Source of the DNA: Paenibacillus pabuli
GTDB taxonomy: Bacteria > Bacillota > Bacilli > Paenibacillales > Paenibacillaceae
Assembly: GCF_023101145.1 (NCBI RefSeq)
Contig: NZ_CP073714.1
Coordinates: forward strand, 5,332,001 to 5,396,000
Reading direction: 5' to 3'
Length of the DNA: 64,000 nt
In this document: positions 1-8,588 of the stretch, in pieces
How the letters are laid out: each line of letters opens with the position of its first letter
Numbering within the stretch: the first letter of the stretch is position 1
The notes under the pieces: generated by a model
Told to the model about the DNA's origin: nothing
Databases searched by the model: none
Seen by the model: the letters and a program-made list of their open reading frames with translations, nothing else
Program-made: the position numbers and the translations under genes

Positions 1-445
1 CAATCATGCCACGTGGGTCCTGTATGCCTTCCAAGCCATCTACAACATACTGCTTGGCTACAACATCAATAATTTCCCGTTCCGGCGGAACCGCAATTAC
101 TTCGGCTGCTTTCAACACCCGCTCCATGTCTTCTTCTCCGATTTCACGATCCTCGTTAGACACCGCCACGACGCCGTGACTGCTCATTAGTCCGATATGA
201 TTTCCCGAGATTCCAACATATACTTCGGATATTTGAATACCCACCATACGTTCTGCATGATCCACTGCATTGCGGATCGATTGGACCGTCTGATCGATAT
301 CTACGATTACACCTTTGCGAATTCCCTCCGAGTCGGCAGATCCAACTCCAATAATATTAAAGGTTCCATTATTCATTTCCCCAATAATAGCGCGAATTTT
401 GGATGTACCGATGTCCAAACTAACAATGATGTCATTGTTGCTCAA
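1..445 (-). CDS. ftsA: Cell division protein FtsA, N-terminal part (cut by window edge)
   Basis: Actin-like ATPase that tethers FtsZ filaments to the membrane at the division site. The 148 codons visible read as the start of FtsA: a phosphate-1 motif (VSLDIGTSKIRAIIGE) directly after the start, then the 1C-type segment with GVIVDIDQT and VYVGISGNHIG. The start is TTG at 443-445, placed 10 nt after a good AGGAGG ribosome site (456-461). No in-frame ATG has a comparable site. The stop lies left of the window, so the protein is partial here only because of the cut. It follows divIB as in other Firmicutes, but after a 293-nt gap that holds none of the ylxW, ylxX and sbp genes of B. subtilis. Identity is near certain; the TTG start is inferred from the ribosome site and the family N-terminus. 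Confidence 0.93.
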   Translation of the reverse strand, partial: MSNNDIIVSLDIGTSKIRAIIGEMNNGTFNIIGVGSADSEGIRKGVIVDIDQTVQSIRNAVDHAERMVGIQISEVYVGISGNHIGLMSSHGVVAVSNEDREIGEEDMERVLKAAEVIAVPPEREIIDVVAKQYVVDGLEGIQDPRGMI

Positions 446-508
446 GTCTGTGGCACCTCCTGACTCCAAATAGTAAAATACGTTCGGGTTTAAACACTCT
501 TAAAACAT

Positions 509-533
509 ATTCAACACACTTTAGGCTTTCCCT
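509..533 (-). promoter_or_regulatory. Possible SigH-type promoter of ftsA
   Basis: On the minus strand AGGGAAA (527-533) is followed after about 14 nt by GAAT (509-512), resembling the SigH pattern AGGAWWT/GAAT. B. subtilis ftsAZ is known to have a SigH promoter, which makes the site credible. A weak SigA-like pair (TTGTAG, 17 nt, TAAAGT) overlaps it. The match is loose and no transcript data are available. The rest of the 446-738 gap shows no gene: a 68-codon minus-strand frame there has no family features. Confidence 0.35.
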
Positions 534-738
534 CTTTTTTCTACAATTTTTTTGGGTGCCAAGATCTGGTTGCGAGACATAAAACCTTGAAGAAAAAAGA
601 AGGAGGCAACTCAAGTGCCATAAGTTCAAGTGTATCATTTTTTCTTCGTCTCAGAAAGAACAACTTTCACTGGATAAAAGGGACTAAACCCCGATCCCGC
701 CTGGTTTTGAATACTGCTCAACCGAATAAAGGTGGAAA

Positions 739-1506
739 TCAGGGAGTTGCTCCTGGCTCAACATCTTCTTCCGGGTTATCCGGAATGAAAGGAACGTACG
801 TATCAGCTTCCAGCATCGTGATTTTCCCTGGACGTTCGGTCTCAATGACCTGGTTGAGATACTCTACCTTGTCGGACAATAGAGAAACGGTTGTGATCAC
901 TTCAAACTGTGACTTGGTATACATCCGAATCTGATCCGGGAATGAAGGTGTGGGATTCGGAATAATCTCTGAAATATCCGTTGTAAGTTCATTCGGGATC
1001 TTGGCCAATGTTTCACTCAGCTTGGCCTTGAGCGGGTCATCCGCCTTCCACTGGGTCAAAATCGGTTTCTCAACTGCAACTCCAATGGTGGCTGGAACCG
1101 TTAAGCTTGTCCCGCTAGCCAGTATGGCTTTTAGCGTACCGTCCGAACCCAGTTCATACGCAACCGTTGGATATTCCTGAACCTTGATATGAATAGTACC
1201 GGGGAATTGTTTATCCACAGTTACGGTTGATATAGCCTTGATCGTTTTCAGTCGCTCAATCACATCAGCAGAGGTTGTCCCAAAAAACTGTTCGCCCTCC
1301 TTCAGACCGCTTTTCTCCAGCAGTTCCGAAGTTGTTGTGTATACATTACCCGTAATCTCAATTGCCGAAATCCGACTCATCGAAGAACGAAAAAAAAGTA
1401 CAGCAAGTAATACAATAAAAAGAAGTAAGAGAATAAAAACAATTTTACGGCTTGTGTTTCGTTTGGGCCGATTCTTCTTCAGAACCGGAATTTGACTTTT
1501 AGGCAT
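739..1506 (-). CDS. divIB: Cell division protein DivIB/FtsQ
   Basis: Bitopic divisome protein that forms a complex with FtsL and DivIC and stabilises septal peptidoglycan synthesis. 255 residues: basic cytoplasmic N-terminus, one membrane span at about 21-40, then a POTRA domain opening with ISAIEITGN and a beta domain containing FPGTIHIKVQEYPTVA, typical of FtsQ/DivIB. The frame is open 13 codons further upstream, but the ATG at 1506 is preferred because GGAG lies 8 nt before it and the extension (Arg/Gly-rich) does not resemble the family. The C-terminal tail is acidic and proline-rich (DNPEEDVEPGATP). It lies between murA and ftsA, as in the B. subtilis cluster where murAA-like and divIB genes are neighbours. 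Confidence 0.93.
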   Translation of the reverse strand: MPKSQIPVLKKNRPKRNTSRKIVFILLLLFIVLLAVLFFRSSMSRISAIEITGNVYTTTSELLEKSGLKEGEQFFGTTSADVIERLKTIKAISTVTVDKQFPGTIHIKVQEYPTVAYELGSDGTLKAILASGTSLTVPATIGVAVEKPILTQWKADDPLKAKLSETLAKIPNELTTDISEIIPNPTPSFPDQIRMYTKSQFEVITTVSLLSDKVEYLNQVIETERPGKITMLEADTYVPFIPDNPEEDVEPGATP

Positions 1507-1564
1507 AGGTCGCGCTCCACAAAGCCTCCGGCCCCCTTCCCTCAAGAAGGGGACTCAAAGGACG

Positions 1565-2848
1565 TTAATTGGCAAAATCCAGCTGCTTGGAAACGGGGGA
1601 CTGTCGCTCAACCGAAGCTCCAAGACTCTGAAAGAGCTTCTCGATACGATCGTACCCTCTATCAATATGGTGCACTTGCTCCACAACCGTTTTTCCTTGG
1701 GCAGCAAGGCCAGCAATGACCAGTGCTGCACCTGCACGCAGATCGGTTGCTTCCACTGTAGCCCCGTACAAACGAGGAACGCCGCGGATAAATGCTGCAT
1801 TCATGTCTACCGAAATATCGGCTCCCATGACATTTAGCTCATCCACATGTTTGAACCGACCTTCGAATACCGTTTCCTTCATCACACTGAAACCGTCAGC
1901 CAGACTGAGCAGCACCATAATTTGCGACTGCAGGTCTGTTGGAAATGAAGGATACGGAGAAGTCACAATGCGGTCTACTGATTTGGGACGGCTCATACAG
2001 CTCACCGTCATTATATCATTGCAGACTGTGATTTGAACACCAGTACGCTTCAACACATGTATAAGGGAAGTAAGATGAGCCGGATTACAGTGTGTAAGCG
2101 TTACGTTTCCTCTCGTTGCTGCGGCTGCAATCATCACCGTTCCTGCAACAATTCGATCAGGTATAATTTCGTAAGAGCAGGGCCTGAGTTTCTCAACACC
2201 ATTAATGGTAATCGTATCCGTTCCAGCACCAATAATTCTTGCACCCATCGCATTCAAAAAATGTTGCAAATCCTGTATTTCAGGTTCTCGAGCTGCATTA
2301 AATATCGTTGTAGTACCCTCAGCTGTAACGGCAGCCATCATAATATTTTCTGTGGCTCCTACGCTGGGGAAGTCCAGATGAATGTCTGTACCCACCAGCT
2401 TGCGCCCGCGGCAGATAATTTGCTGATCCAGCTCTTCAATCGAAGCTCCGAGCGCTTCAAGGCCCCGAAGGTGAAGATCAATTTTACGTTCCCCAATGGC
2501 ACAGCCACCTGGCTGGTACACGGATACTTGCCCAAACTTAGCCAGCAATGGTCCCATCAAAAAAATGGAAGAACGCATCTGCTTCATGAGATCCTCAGGC
2601 ACATCATAAGACCGGATAGACGACGTATCTATCGTCACTGTTCCCTGTTCATGCCGACACGTGCATCCAAGTCGTTCCAGGATATACAGCATCACTTCAA
2701 TGTCCAGCAAGTGTGGAACGTTGTGCAACGTAACTTCTCCGTCTGCCAACAAACTTGCGGCCATAATCGGTAAAGCGGCATTTTTTGCTCCATGGATGCG
2801 TATGGATCCTGAGAGGGGTTTCCCGCCTTCAATCACCAATTTGTCCAA
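1565..2848 (-). CDS. murA: UDP-N-acetylglucosamine 1-carboxyvinyltransferase MurA
   Basis: First committed step of peptidoglycan synthesis: transfers enolpyruvate from PEP to UDP-GlcNAc in the cytoplasm. 427 residues, normal for MurA. It opens with the KNAALPIMAA motif (Lys22 region) and carries the catalytic cysteine at about 116 in PGGCAIGERKIDLH, the residue alkylated by fosfomycin. The first codon is TTG (2846-2848) with GGAGG 7 nt upstream. The gene is separated from murB by 17 nt and from divIB by 58 nt, so it belongs to the dcw transcript. Most Firmicutes carry two MurA paralogues; this is the cluster copy, and whether it is the essential one cannot be judged from this window. Confidence 0.96.
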   Translation of the reverse strand: MDKLVIEGGKPLSGSIRIHGAKNAALPIMAASLLADGEVTLHNVPHLLDIEVMLYILERLGCTCRHEQGTVTIDTSSIRSYDVPEDLMKQMRSSIFLMGPLLAKFGQVSVYQPGGCAIGERKIDLHLRGLEALGASIEELDQQIICRGRKLVGTDIHLDFPSVGATENIMMAAVTAEGTTTIFNAAREPEIQDLQHFLNAMGARIIGAGTDTITINGVEKLRPCSYEIIPDRIVAGTVMIAAAATRGNVTLTHCNPAHLTSLIHVLKRTGVQITVCNDIMTVSCMSRPKSVDRIVTSPYPSFPTDLQSQIMVLLSLADGFSVMKETVFEGRFKHVDELNVMGADISVDMNAAFIRGVPRLYGATVEATDLRAGAALVIAGLAAQGKTVVEQVHHIDRGYDRIEKLFQSLGASVERQSPVSKQLDFAN

Positions 2849-2865
2849 TGTATCACCTCCGGGGT

Positions 2866-3771
2866 TTACCGTTCACCCACTACGAAGACTTCCGGTACCA
2901 GGTTAATACCGTTTTGAGATGATATAGTGTTCTGAATCTGCTGCATTAGGGTGATGACGTCCTCTGCTGTTGCTTGGCCTGTATTGACAATGAAATTGGC
3001 ATGCATGGTGGATACCTGTGCCCCTCCCTGAGTCATACCCTTTAGCCCCGCTGCTTCAATCAGTCGGGCAGCATGATCACCGGGTGGGTTTCGGAACACG
3101 CTGCCAGCACAAGCCATCTGCAATGGCTGTGTACGGCGTCTGCGGTCTTTATAAGCCGCCATCGATTCCGAAATGGCTTTGCGTTCTCCCTGCTGGAGTG
3201 CAAACGTTGCCTCCAGCACGATGCCTCTCCGTTCATGCAGAACAGAGTGGCGATAGGCAAATTCCATGTCCTCCTTGCTGTAACGTACCAATTCCCCTGT
3301 CTCCAGTACAATCTCAGCGGATTGAAATATCCGTGACACATCCGATCCATGGGCTCCTGCGTTCATATATACGGCTCCGCCGACCGTTCCGGGGATGCCG
3401 CTGCCAAATTCCAAACCGGTCCACTCTTTCTTTGCAGCAACAACACTGAGTTTAACAAAGGAATGTGCTGCTCCGGCAGTTACCCCGCCCTCGTGAAACT
3501 CGGCATAATCAAAGCCTTCTCCCGGTTTCACGACAACTCCGCGTATTCCCTTGTCAGACACCAGCATGTTTGAACCCCGCCCAAGCTGCATCCATGGGAT
3601 CTGATGCTCGTGCAGCAATTGAATGAGATTGACCATCTGCTCCTTGTTTTCCGGTATGACCAGCGCATCTGCAGGACCGCCGATCTTCCATGTTGTGTAT
3701 TTGGCTAGCGGCTCGTTTTCAAGAACGTTGCCGACATTGTTCTGGGATAGTAACGATATCCACTGCTGCAT
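2866..3771 (-). CDS. murB: UDP-N-acetylmuramate dehydrogenase MurB
   Basis: FAD enzyme that reduces enolpyruvyl-UDP-GlcNAc to UDP-MurNAc with NADPH. 301 residues from the ATG at 3771, which has a strong AAAGGAGG site 8 nt upstream; a longer frame to 3807 has no such site. FAD-binding motifs YTTWKIGGPAD (about 25-35) and LGRGSNMLVSD (about 63-73) are present, then the GSGIPGTVGGAVYMNAGA loop and the catalytic-serine motif AGSVFRNP. The lack of the tyrosine-loop insert of E. coli MurB places it in the type II group usual for Gram-positives. It follows murG after 148 nt that contain a perfect inverted repeat but no gene. Confidence 0.96.
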   Translation of the reverse strand: MQQWISLLSQNNVGNVLENEPLAKYTTWKIGGPADALVIPENKEQMVNLIQLLHEHQIPWMQLGRGSNMLVSDKGIRGVVVKPGEGFDYAEFHEGGVTAGAAHSFVKLSVVAAKKEWTGLEFGSGIPGTVGGAVYMNAGAHGSDVSRIFQSAEIVLETGELVRYSKEDMEFAYRHSVLHERRGIVLEATFALQQGERKAISESMAAYKDRRRRTQPLQMACAGSVFRNPPGDHAARLIEAAGLKGMTQGGAQVSTMHANFIVNTGQATAEDVITLMQQIQNTISSQNGINLVPEVFVVGER

Positions 3772-3849
3772 ATTAACATCCTCCTTTACTTCAAAACCGA
3801 TGAGCACGGCAGTTTTCGTTGCTGCAAGCCGTGTTGCGGCGCCATGGAA

Positions 3850-3906
3850 CGATTGTCACGATTTATACGGTATCTTATGTCAGTCCCGCCGTGTGTGTGA
3901 CAATCG
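3850..3906. repeat. 10-bp perfect inverted repeat in the murG-murB gap
   Basis: CGATTGTCAC (3850-3859) and GTGACAATCG (3897-3906) are perfect inverted copies separated by 37 nt. They occupy most of the only long gap inside this part of the cell-wall operon. There is no T-run after either arm, so it is not a standard terminator. It could be an mRNA processing or stability hairpin, or a protein-binding site. Confidence 0.6.
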
Positions 3907-3919
3907 CCCAAAATGCACT

Positions 3920-5029
3920 TTAACGCCCTGCAGCAAGATGCCGAATCTCGCTCACAAGTACCTCGGCTGCATCGGGTTTCCCCAGTTTCCGGGAGGCTTC
4001 TGCCATCCTTCTGCGCGCCGCTTCGTCATTCATAATGCCTGCAATCGCTTGATATAACGCCTGGCCTGTCAGATCCTTTTCCAACATCGTAAGCGATGCA
4101 CCGCCCCCCTCAAGCGTACGAGCATTTGCCTCCTGATGATTATTCGTCACGTTAGGTGACGGAATCAGGATGGATGGAATACCGAGAGAAGTAATCTCGG
4201 CAAGGAATGATGCCCCTGCACGATTTACAATCAGCGATGTGCATGCAAGAACCTCAGGCATGTTGTGTACGTAAGGCAGCACATGCAGATGATTTGGCAT
4301 CGTTCCAAGGGAACTGCGAATGGCTTCACGTGTTTCATCAAAATAAGAATCACCAGTCACGTAAACCACGTGCACATCTTCAAGCTTGGCCAACATTGGT
4401 GCCATATCCACCATGGCTTTATTAATTGCTTTCGCGCCACGGCTGCCGCCAACCACAAGAACAACTCGGCTGTCCATGGGTACACCCAGTGTCGCAAAAC
4501 CACGATCGCGGCTGGCCTGGGCTACCGTTGTAGCCCTTGGATTGCCGGTATACACAACCTTTTTCGCTCCAGAGAATGCTTTCTCAGACCCCTCAAAACT
4601 AACAGCGACCGTGTCCACATACCGGGTAAGAAACTTGTTAGTTAACCCCGGAATGGCATTCTGCTCATGAATCACACTCGGAATGCCAAGTTTGGCTGCT
4701 GCATATACAACAGGTCCACACACGTAGCCCCCCGTACCGATAACAACATCGGGTTTGAATTCCTTGAGCATTTTCTTGGCTTTGCGTACACCTTGCAGAA
4801 ATCTCATCACAGTTTTCACGTTGTCAAAAGATAATTTCCGGCGAAAACCAGTAATATCGATTGATTGAAACGGAATATTCTCCTGGGGCACCAGTTTGCT
4901 TTCCAGCCCACGGGTACCACCGATATATAAAAATGTCGAGTCGGGATTCTCCGCCTCACATTGCCTTGCTATAGCAACGGCCGGATAGATATGCCCACCG
5001 GTACCGCCGCCACTTAGAACGACTCGCAT
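3920..5029 (-). CDS. murG: Lipid II synthase MurG (UDP-GlcNAc transferase)
   Basis: Membrane-associated GT-B glycosyltransferase that adds GlcNAc to lipid I to give lipid II. 369 residues from the ATG at 5029, which has GAGGTG 8 nt upstream; a six-codon extension to 5047 lacks a site. The GGGTGGH loop (7-13, donor/lipid I binding) is at the very N-terminus, IHEQNAIPG lies near 125, and the C-terminal UDP-GlcNAc domain has NRAGASFLAEI and the NNHQEANA segment. The start lies 7 nt after the ftsW/spoVE stop, pointing to coupled translation. Confidence 0.97.
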   Translation of the reverse strand: MRVVLSGGGTGGHIYPAVAIARQCEAENPDSTFLYIGGTRGLESKLVPQENIPFQSIDITGFRRKLSFDNVKTVMRFLQGVRKAKKMLKEFKPDVVIGTGGYVCGPVVYAAAKLGIPSVIHEQNAIPGLTNKFLTRYVDTVAVSFEGSEKAFSGAKKVVYTGNPRATTVAQASRDRGFATLGVPMDSRVVLVVGGSRGAKAINKAMVDMAPMLAKLEDVHVVYVTGDSYFDETREAIRSSLGTMPNHLHVLPYVHNMPEVLACTSLIVNRAGASFLAEITSLGIPSILIPSPNVTNNHQEANARTLEGGGASLTMLEKDLTGQALYQAIAGIMNDEAARRRMAEASRKLGKPDAAEVLVSEIRHLAAGR

Positions 5030-5036
5030 CGTACAT

Positions 5037-6134
5037 TCACCTCGCATAACGGGATAAGTTTAATAATATGCCTAGCGCTGTCAACATCAAGGTCAGAGAT
5101 GAACCGCCATAACTGATGAGTGGTAGCGTAATTCCTGTAACGGGCATAAGCCCGATCACAACGCCAATGTTGATAATGACCTGCACAGCCACCATACCCA
5201 CAATACCTACGCCCAGAAGACTGCCAAAAGCATCTGGTACCGTCATCGCTACGCGCATCCCTCTCCACACCAGCACCAGGAACAGCAATAATACAATCAT
5301 TCCACCAATGAAGCCAAGCTCTTCTGCCAAAATGGAAAAAATAAAATCCGTTTGCGGCTCAGGCACATAGCTGTATTTTTGTCGGCTCATACCCAGCCCC
5401 AAGCCCGCAAGTCCTCCGGGGCCGATCGCATATAAAGATTGAATAATCTGGTATCCGGCACCAAGTGGATCAGACCACGGATCCAAAAAAGCCGTTATTC
5501 GCTGCAATCTGTAAGGAGCTGCCGCAATCAACGCGGCAAATCCCGCGACTCCGCCTAGAGCAAGCAGCAAGAGATGCTTCATCCGTGCTCCTGCTGTAAA
5601 AATAATGAGCATTGATGCACCCAGCATGACTGTGCCTGTCCCCAAATCAGGCTGAAGCATAATAATACCGAAGGCCAAACCAATCAAACCGAGCGGTGGC
5701 AGAAGCCCCGTCATGAACGTTTTAATTTTGCCAGGTTCCTTGCTTAACCAATGAGCAAGAAACAGGATCATGCCCAATTTCATGAATTCTGAAGGCTGTA
5801 TGCCGAACGAGCCAATGCCCAACCAGCTTCGTGCCCCTCCGCGAACCACTCCAATGCCAGGAATCAGCACCGCAATCAGCATTATAAAACAGGCAATCAG
5901 TATGGGCTTTGCATACTTTCTCCAGACCCGGTAGTCCACATTTGCAGTAACGAACATGGCAGCAAGTCCAAGTCCAGCGAACAGCATTTGTCTTTTGACA
6001 AAATAAAATGAATCACCGTAGTCATGAAAAGCAAGCACCGAGCCTGCACTGTAAACCATAATAATGCCGATGGCAAGCAATGCCAGAATACAAATTAGGA
6101 GCCAGATATCCGGCGCCGGTCGCGTCTGTTTCAT
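5037..6134 (-). CDS. spoVE: FtsW/SpoVE SEDS peptidoglycan polymerase
   Basis: Polytopic SEDS-family glycosyltransferase that polymerises lipid II together with a class B penicillin-binding protein. 365 residues with about ten membrane spans. Family signatures visible: GGARSWLGIGSFGIQPSEFMK-type segment near the middle, QPDLGTGTVM, and the C-terminal GITLPLISYGGSSL. At this dcw position B. subtilis has spoVE (cortex synthesis) and carries ftsW elsewhere, so SpoVE is the positional name; the sequence alone cannot separate the division and cortex paralogues. A GGGG site lies 7 nt before the ATG. It sits between murD and murG. Confidence 0.9.
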   Translation of the reverse strand: MKQTRPAPDIWLLICILALLAIGIIMVYSAGSVLAFHDYGDSFYFVKRQMLFAGLGLAAMFVTANVDYRVWRKYAKPILIACFIMLIAVLIPGIGVVRGGARSWLGIGSFGIQPSEFMKLGMILFLAHWLSKEPGKIKTFMTGLLPPLGLIGLAFGIIMLQPDLGTGTVMLGASMLIIFTAGARMKHLLLLALGGVAGFAALIAAAPYRLQRITAFLDPWSDPLGAGYQIIQSLYAIGPGGLAGLGLGMSRQKYSYVPEPQTDFIFSILAEELGFIGGMIVLLLFLVLVWRGMRVAMTVPDAFGSLLGVGIVGMVAVQVIINIGVVIGLMPVTGITLPLISYGGSSLTLMLTALGILLNLSRYAR

Positions 6135-6182
6135 CAGGAGGCCACCCCTTGCATGGAAGTAGGGGCTTTTCCACCCCCCTAC

Positions 6183-7604
6183 TTACAAGTTATGCGCCGC
6201 CTCTTTAAAAATGCGTCCCCGCTCTTCATAGGAAGCAAACATGTCCCAGCTTGCACATGCAGGTGATAACAAGACCACATCCCCCGGAGCTGCAAACTGT
6301 GAAGCTTCCTGCACGGCAGCGGTTAACGTCCGGGCAGCGTCCTCCTCATTATCGACGACCTTAATTTGCTTTAATCCCGCCAGTTCCGCGACCTTGGCAA
6401 TTTTCTCTCGTGTCTCTCCAAGAGCAACCACAGCCTTCACCCGCTCCTGAAACAATGGCAGCAATTCCATCATGTCTGAACCACGATCCAACCCTCCAGC
6501 AATGAGCACGACTGGCTCCTTGAAGGAGTTCAGCGCCATTACGGTTGCTTTGGAGTTGGTCGCTTTGGAATTGTTGTAATAGTTAGCTCCATTATGTTCA
6601 AGTACATACTCAAGGCGGTGTTCAACCCCCTTGAAGTCAGCCAGAGGCGCAGCAAGTACAGAAGGATCGGCTCCAGCGGACACAGCAATAGCTACTGCTG
6701 CCAATGCATTTCCCACATTGAATCGTCCCGGAATTCCGATGTCTTCCACATCAATAACGACGTGATGGTTGCCATGACCGTCTGCATAAATCACCTGGCG
6801 CTTCACATCATCCTCTTCCCCATCCACGTATGGTGGATCAGCATACACTCCTGCTTCAAGCTTCTCTGTCAGTGAGAATGGAAGCAGTTTTGCTTTGATA
6901 TAAGGAACCAGTCCACGGCATACCGGATCATCCCAGTTCAGGATAGCTATATCCTCCGGTTGCTGGTTGGCGAACAATTTGGCTTTGGAAGCCACATAAT
7001 CATCCATATCCCCATGGTAATCCAAATGCGTCTCTGCCACGTTTAGCAAACTGGCAATGCGCGGACGGAAATCGGATGTTCCTTTCAGCTGGAAACTGCT
7101 AAGCTCCACCACCATCCAGTTATCCGCAGAAGCCTGCTCAGCTGCCTCACACAATGGTGTTCCAATATTACCGGCAACGATAGGTTTCAAACCAGCAAGC
7201 TCCAACATGTTGCCTACCCACGTTGTAGTGGTCGTTTTCCCATTAGAGCCAGTGATTCCGATCATAGGCGCAGCACATAGATGATATGCTACTTCTACCT
7301 CAGTCACCACTTCTATGCCTAAGGCGAGTGCCTGCTGCACAGGAGGTGCCTGATATGGAATGCCCGGGTTTTTGACCACAAGCTTCACATCACTATGAAT
7401 CAGATCGTCCGGATGTCCTCCGCATACAACAGAAATTCCCAAAGCCTCCAATTCGGATGCTTCGGGACACTGTTCTCTCTCTTTTTTATCATTAACTGTA
7501 ACGATTGCGCCTGCACGATCCAGCACTTTAGCGACCTGCACGCCGCTTTTGGCCAGTCCAAGCACGACCACTTGTTGCCCACGATATGTTTCAGGATGAT
7601 TCAT
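6183..7604 (-). CDS. murD: UDP-MurNAc-L-alanine:D-glutamate ligase MurD
   Basis: ATP-dependent cytoplasmic ligase that adds D-glutamate to UDP-MurNAc-Ala. 473 residues with the three Mur-ligase domains: N-terminal UDP-binding Rossmann domain (VVVLGLAKSG), central ATPase with GITGSNGKTTTT (116-127, P-loop Lys123), and C-terminal domain with the carbamylated-lysine region and SPACASWDMF, a MurD hallmark. The ATG at 7604 is 3 nt after the mraY stop, and its ribosome site AAGGGG lies inside the last mraY codons, so translation is coupled. Confidence 0.96.
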   Translation of the reverse strand: MNHPETYRGQQVVVLGLAKSGVQVAKVLDRAGAIVTVNDKKEREQCPEASELEALGISVVCGGHPDDLIHSDVKLVVKNPGIPYQAPPVQQALALGIEVVTEVEVAYHLCAAPMIGITGSNGKTTTTTWVGNMLELAGLKPIVAGNIGTPLCEAAEQASADNWMVVELSSFQLKGTSDFRPRIASLLNVAETHLDYHGDMDDYVASKAKLFANQQPEDIAILNWDDPVCRGLVPYIKAKLLPFSLTEKLEAGVYADPPYVDGEEDDVKRQVIYADGHGNHHVVIDVEDIGIPGRFNVGNALAAVAIAVSAGADPSVLAAPLADFKGVEHRLEYVLEHNGANYYNNSKATNSKATVMALNSFKEPVVLIAGGLDRGSDMMELLPLFQERVKAVVALGETREKIAKVAELAGLKQIKVVDNEEDAARTLTAAVQEASQFAAPGDVVLLSPACASWDMFASYEERGRIFKEAAHNL

Positions 7605-7607
7605 TGT

Positions 7608-8576
7608 TTACAACCCCTTGTTGAGATAAAGTCCAAGAGCGGCCAAAATGGCACCTACCGCCCAAAAAGTAATGACAACTCGCCATTCCGACCAGCCACT
7701 CAGTTCAAAGTGATGATGAATCGGGCTCATTTTGAATACACGTTTGCCACGAGTTTTGAATGATACCACTTGAATAATGACGGACAGGATTTCGATGACG
7801 AAAATACCGCCAATGATGACAAAAAGAAGTTCTGTCTTCGTCACAATGGCGACAGCACCAATCGCACCACCAATCCCTAGTGAGCCTGTATCTCCCATAA
7901 ACACTTTGGCCGGGTGTGCGTTATATACCAGGAAGCCAAGTACCGCACCAATCATTGCCGCCGCACATACCGCTGCCGGCATGGATGTTGCCTGCATCGC
8001 CACAATGGCAAATGCCCCAAATGCGATGGCGCTCACCCCGGACAGCAAGCCATCCAGACCATCGGTAAAGTTGACTGCATTCGTAATGGCAAGCATCATG
8101 AATACCACAAACGGATAGTAGAACCATCCTGTCCAGTCGAAGGAGACCGAGGTACCTGGAATCGATATGGCTGTGCTGTGTCCATTTTGGATCAGCAAGT
8201 AACACATCACTGCACTGAAGAACAATTGACCAAGCATCTTCTGTCTAGCCGTCAGCCCCAGTGAACGTTTGAACACAATCTTGATGTAGTCATCCAGGAA
8301 ACCGATCAGTCCAAAGCCGAGTGTAGCCACAAGCAGAACATAAAAGTCCGTATTTTTGACCGCTGAAAATTTCAAAAAGGCCAATGTAAACGCGAGTAAA
8401 ATAACCACTCCGCCCATTGTAGGTGTTCCGCTTTTCTTTAGATGGCTCTGAGGCCCATCTTCCCGAACCTGCTGCCCGAACTTCATTCGACGCAGCAATG
8501 GGATCAAAAGCGGTGCGGCAATCACCGCCAAAATAAATGAAACACCGATTGTTAACAGTAATACCTGAAAATCCAT
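7608..8576 (-). CDS. mraY: Phospho-MurNAc-pentapeptide transferase MraY
   Basis: Integral membrane enzyme that links UDP-MurNAc-pentapeptide to undecaprenyl phosphate, making lipid I. 322 residues, about ten spans. Catalytic and cofactor motifs are complete: SGTPTMGG near the N-terminus, GFLDDYIKI, the NFTDGLDGL loop, and PIHHHFELSGW near the C-terminus. A GAGGGGTG ribosome site precedes the ATG. It lies 12 nt after murF and 3 nt before murD within the same transcript. Confidence 0.97.
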   Translation of the reverse strand: MDFQVLLLTIGVSFILAVIAAPLLIPLLRRMKFGQQVREDGPQSHLKKSGTPTMGGVVILLAFTLAFLKFSAVKNTDFYVLLVATLGFGLIGFLDDYIKIVFKRSLGLTARQKMLGQLFFSAVMCYLLIQNGHSTAISIPGTSVSFDWTGWFYYPFVVFMMLAITNAVNFTDGLDGLLSGVSAIAFGAFAIVAMQATSMPAAVCAAAMIGAVLGFLVYNAHPAKVFMGDTGSLGIGGAIGAVAIVTKTELLFVIIGGIFVIEILSVIIQVVSFKTRGKRVFKMSPIHHHFELSGWSEWRVVITFWAVGAILAALGLYLNKGL

Positions 8577-8588
8577 GGGTTCACCCCT

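Noticed and set aside
432..638. 68-codon minus-strand frame between divIB and ftsA
   Set aside because: No family resemblance, overlaps the promoter area and the ftsA start in another frame; not like ylxW, ylxX or sbp.
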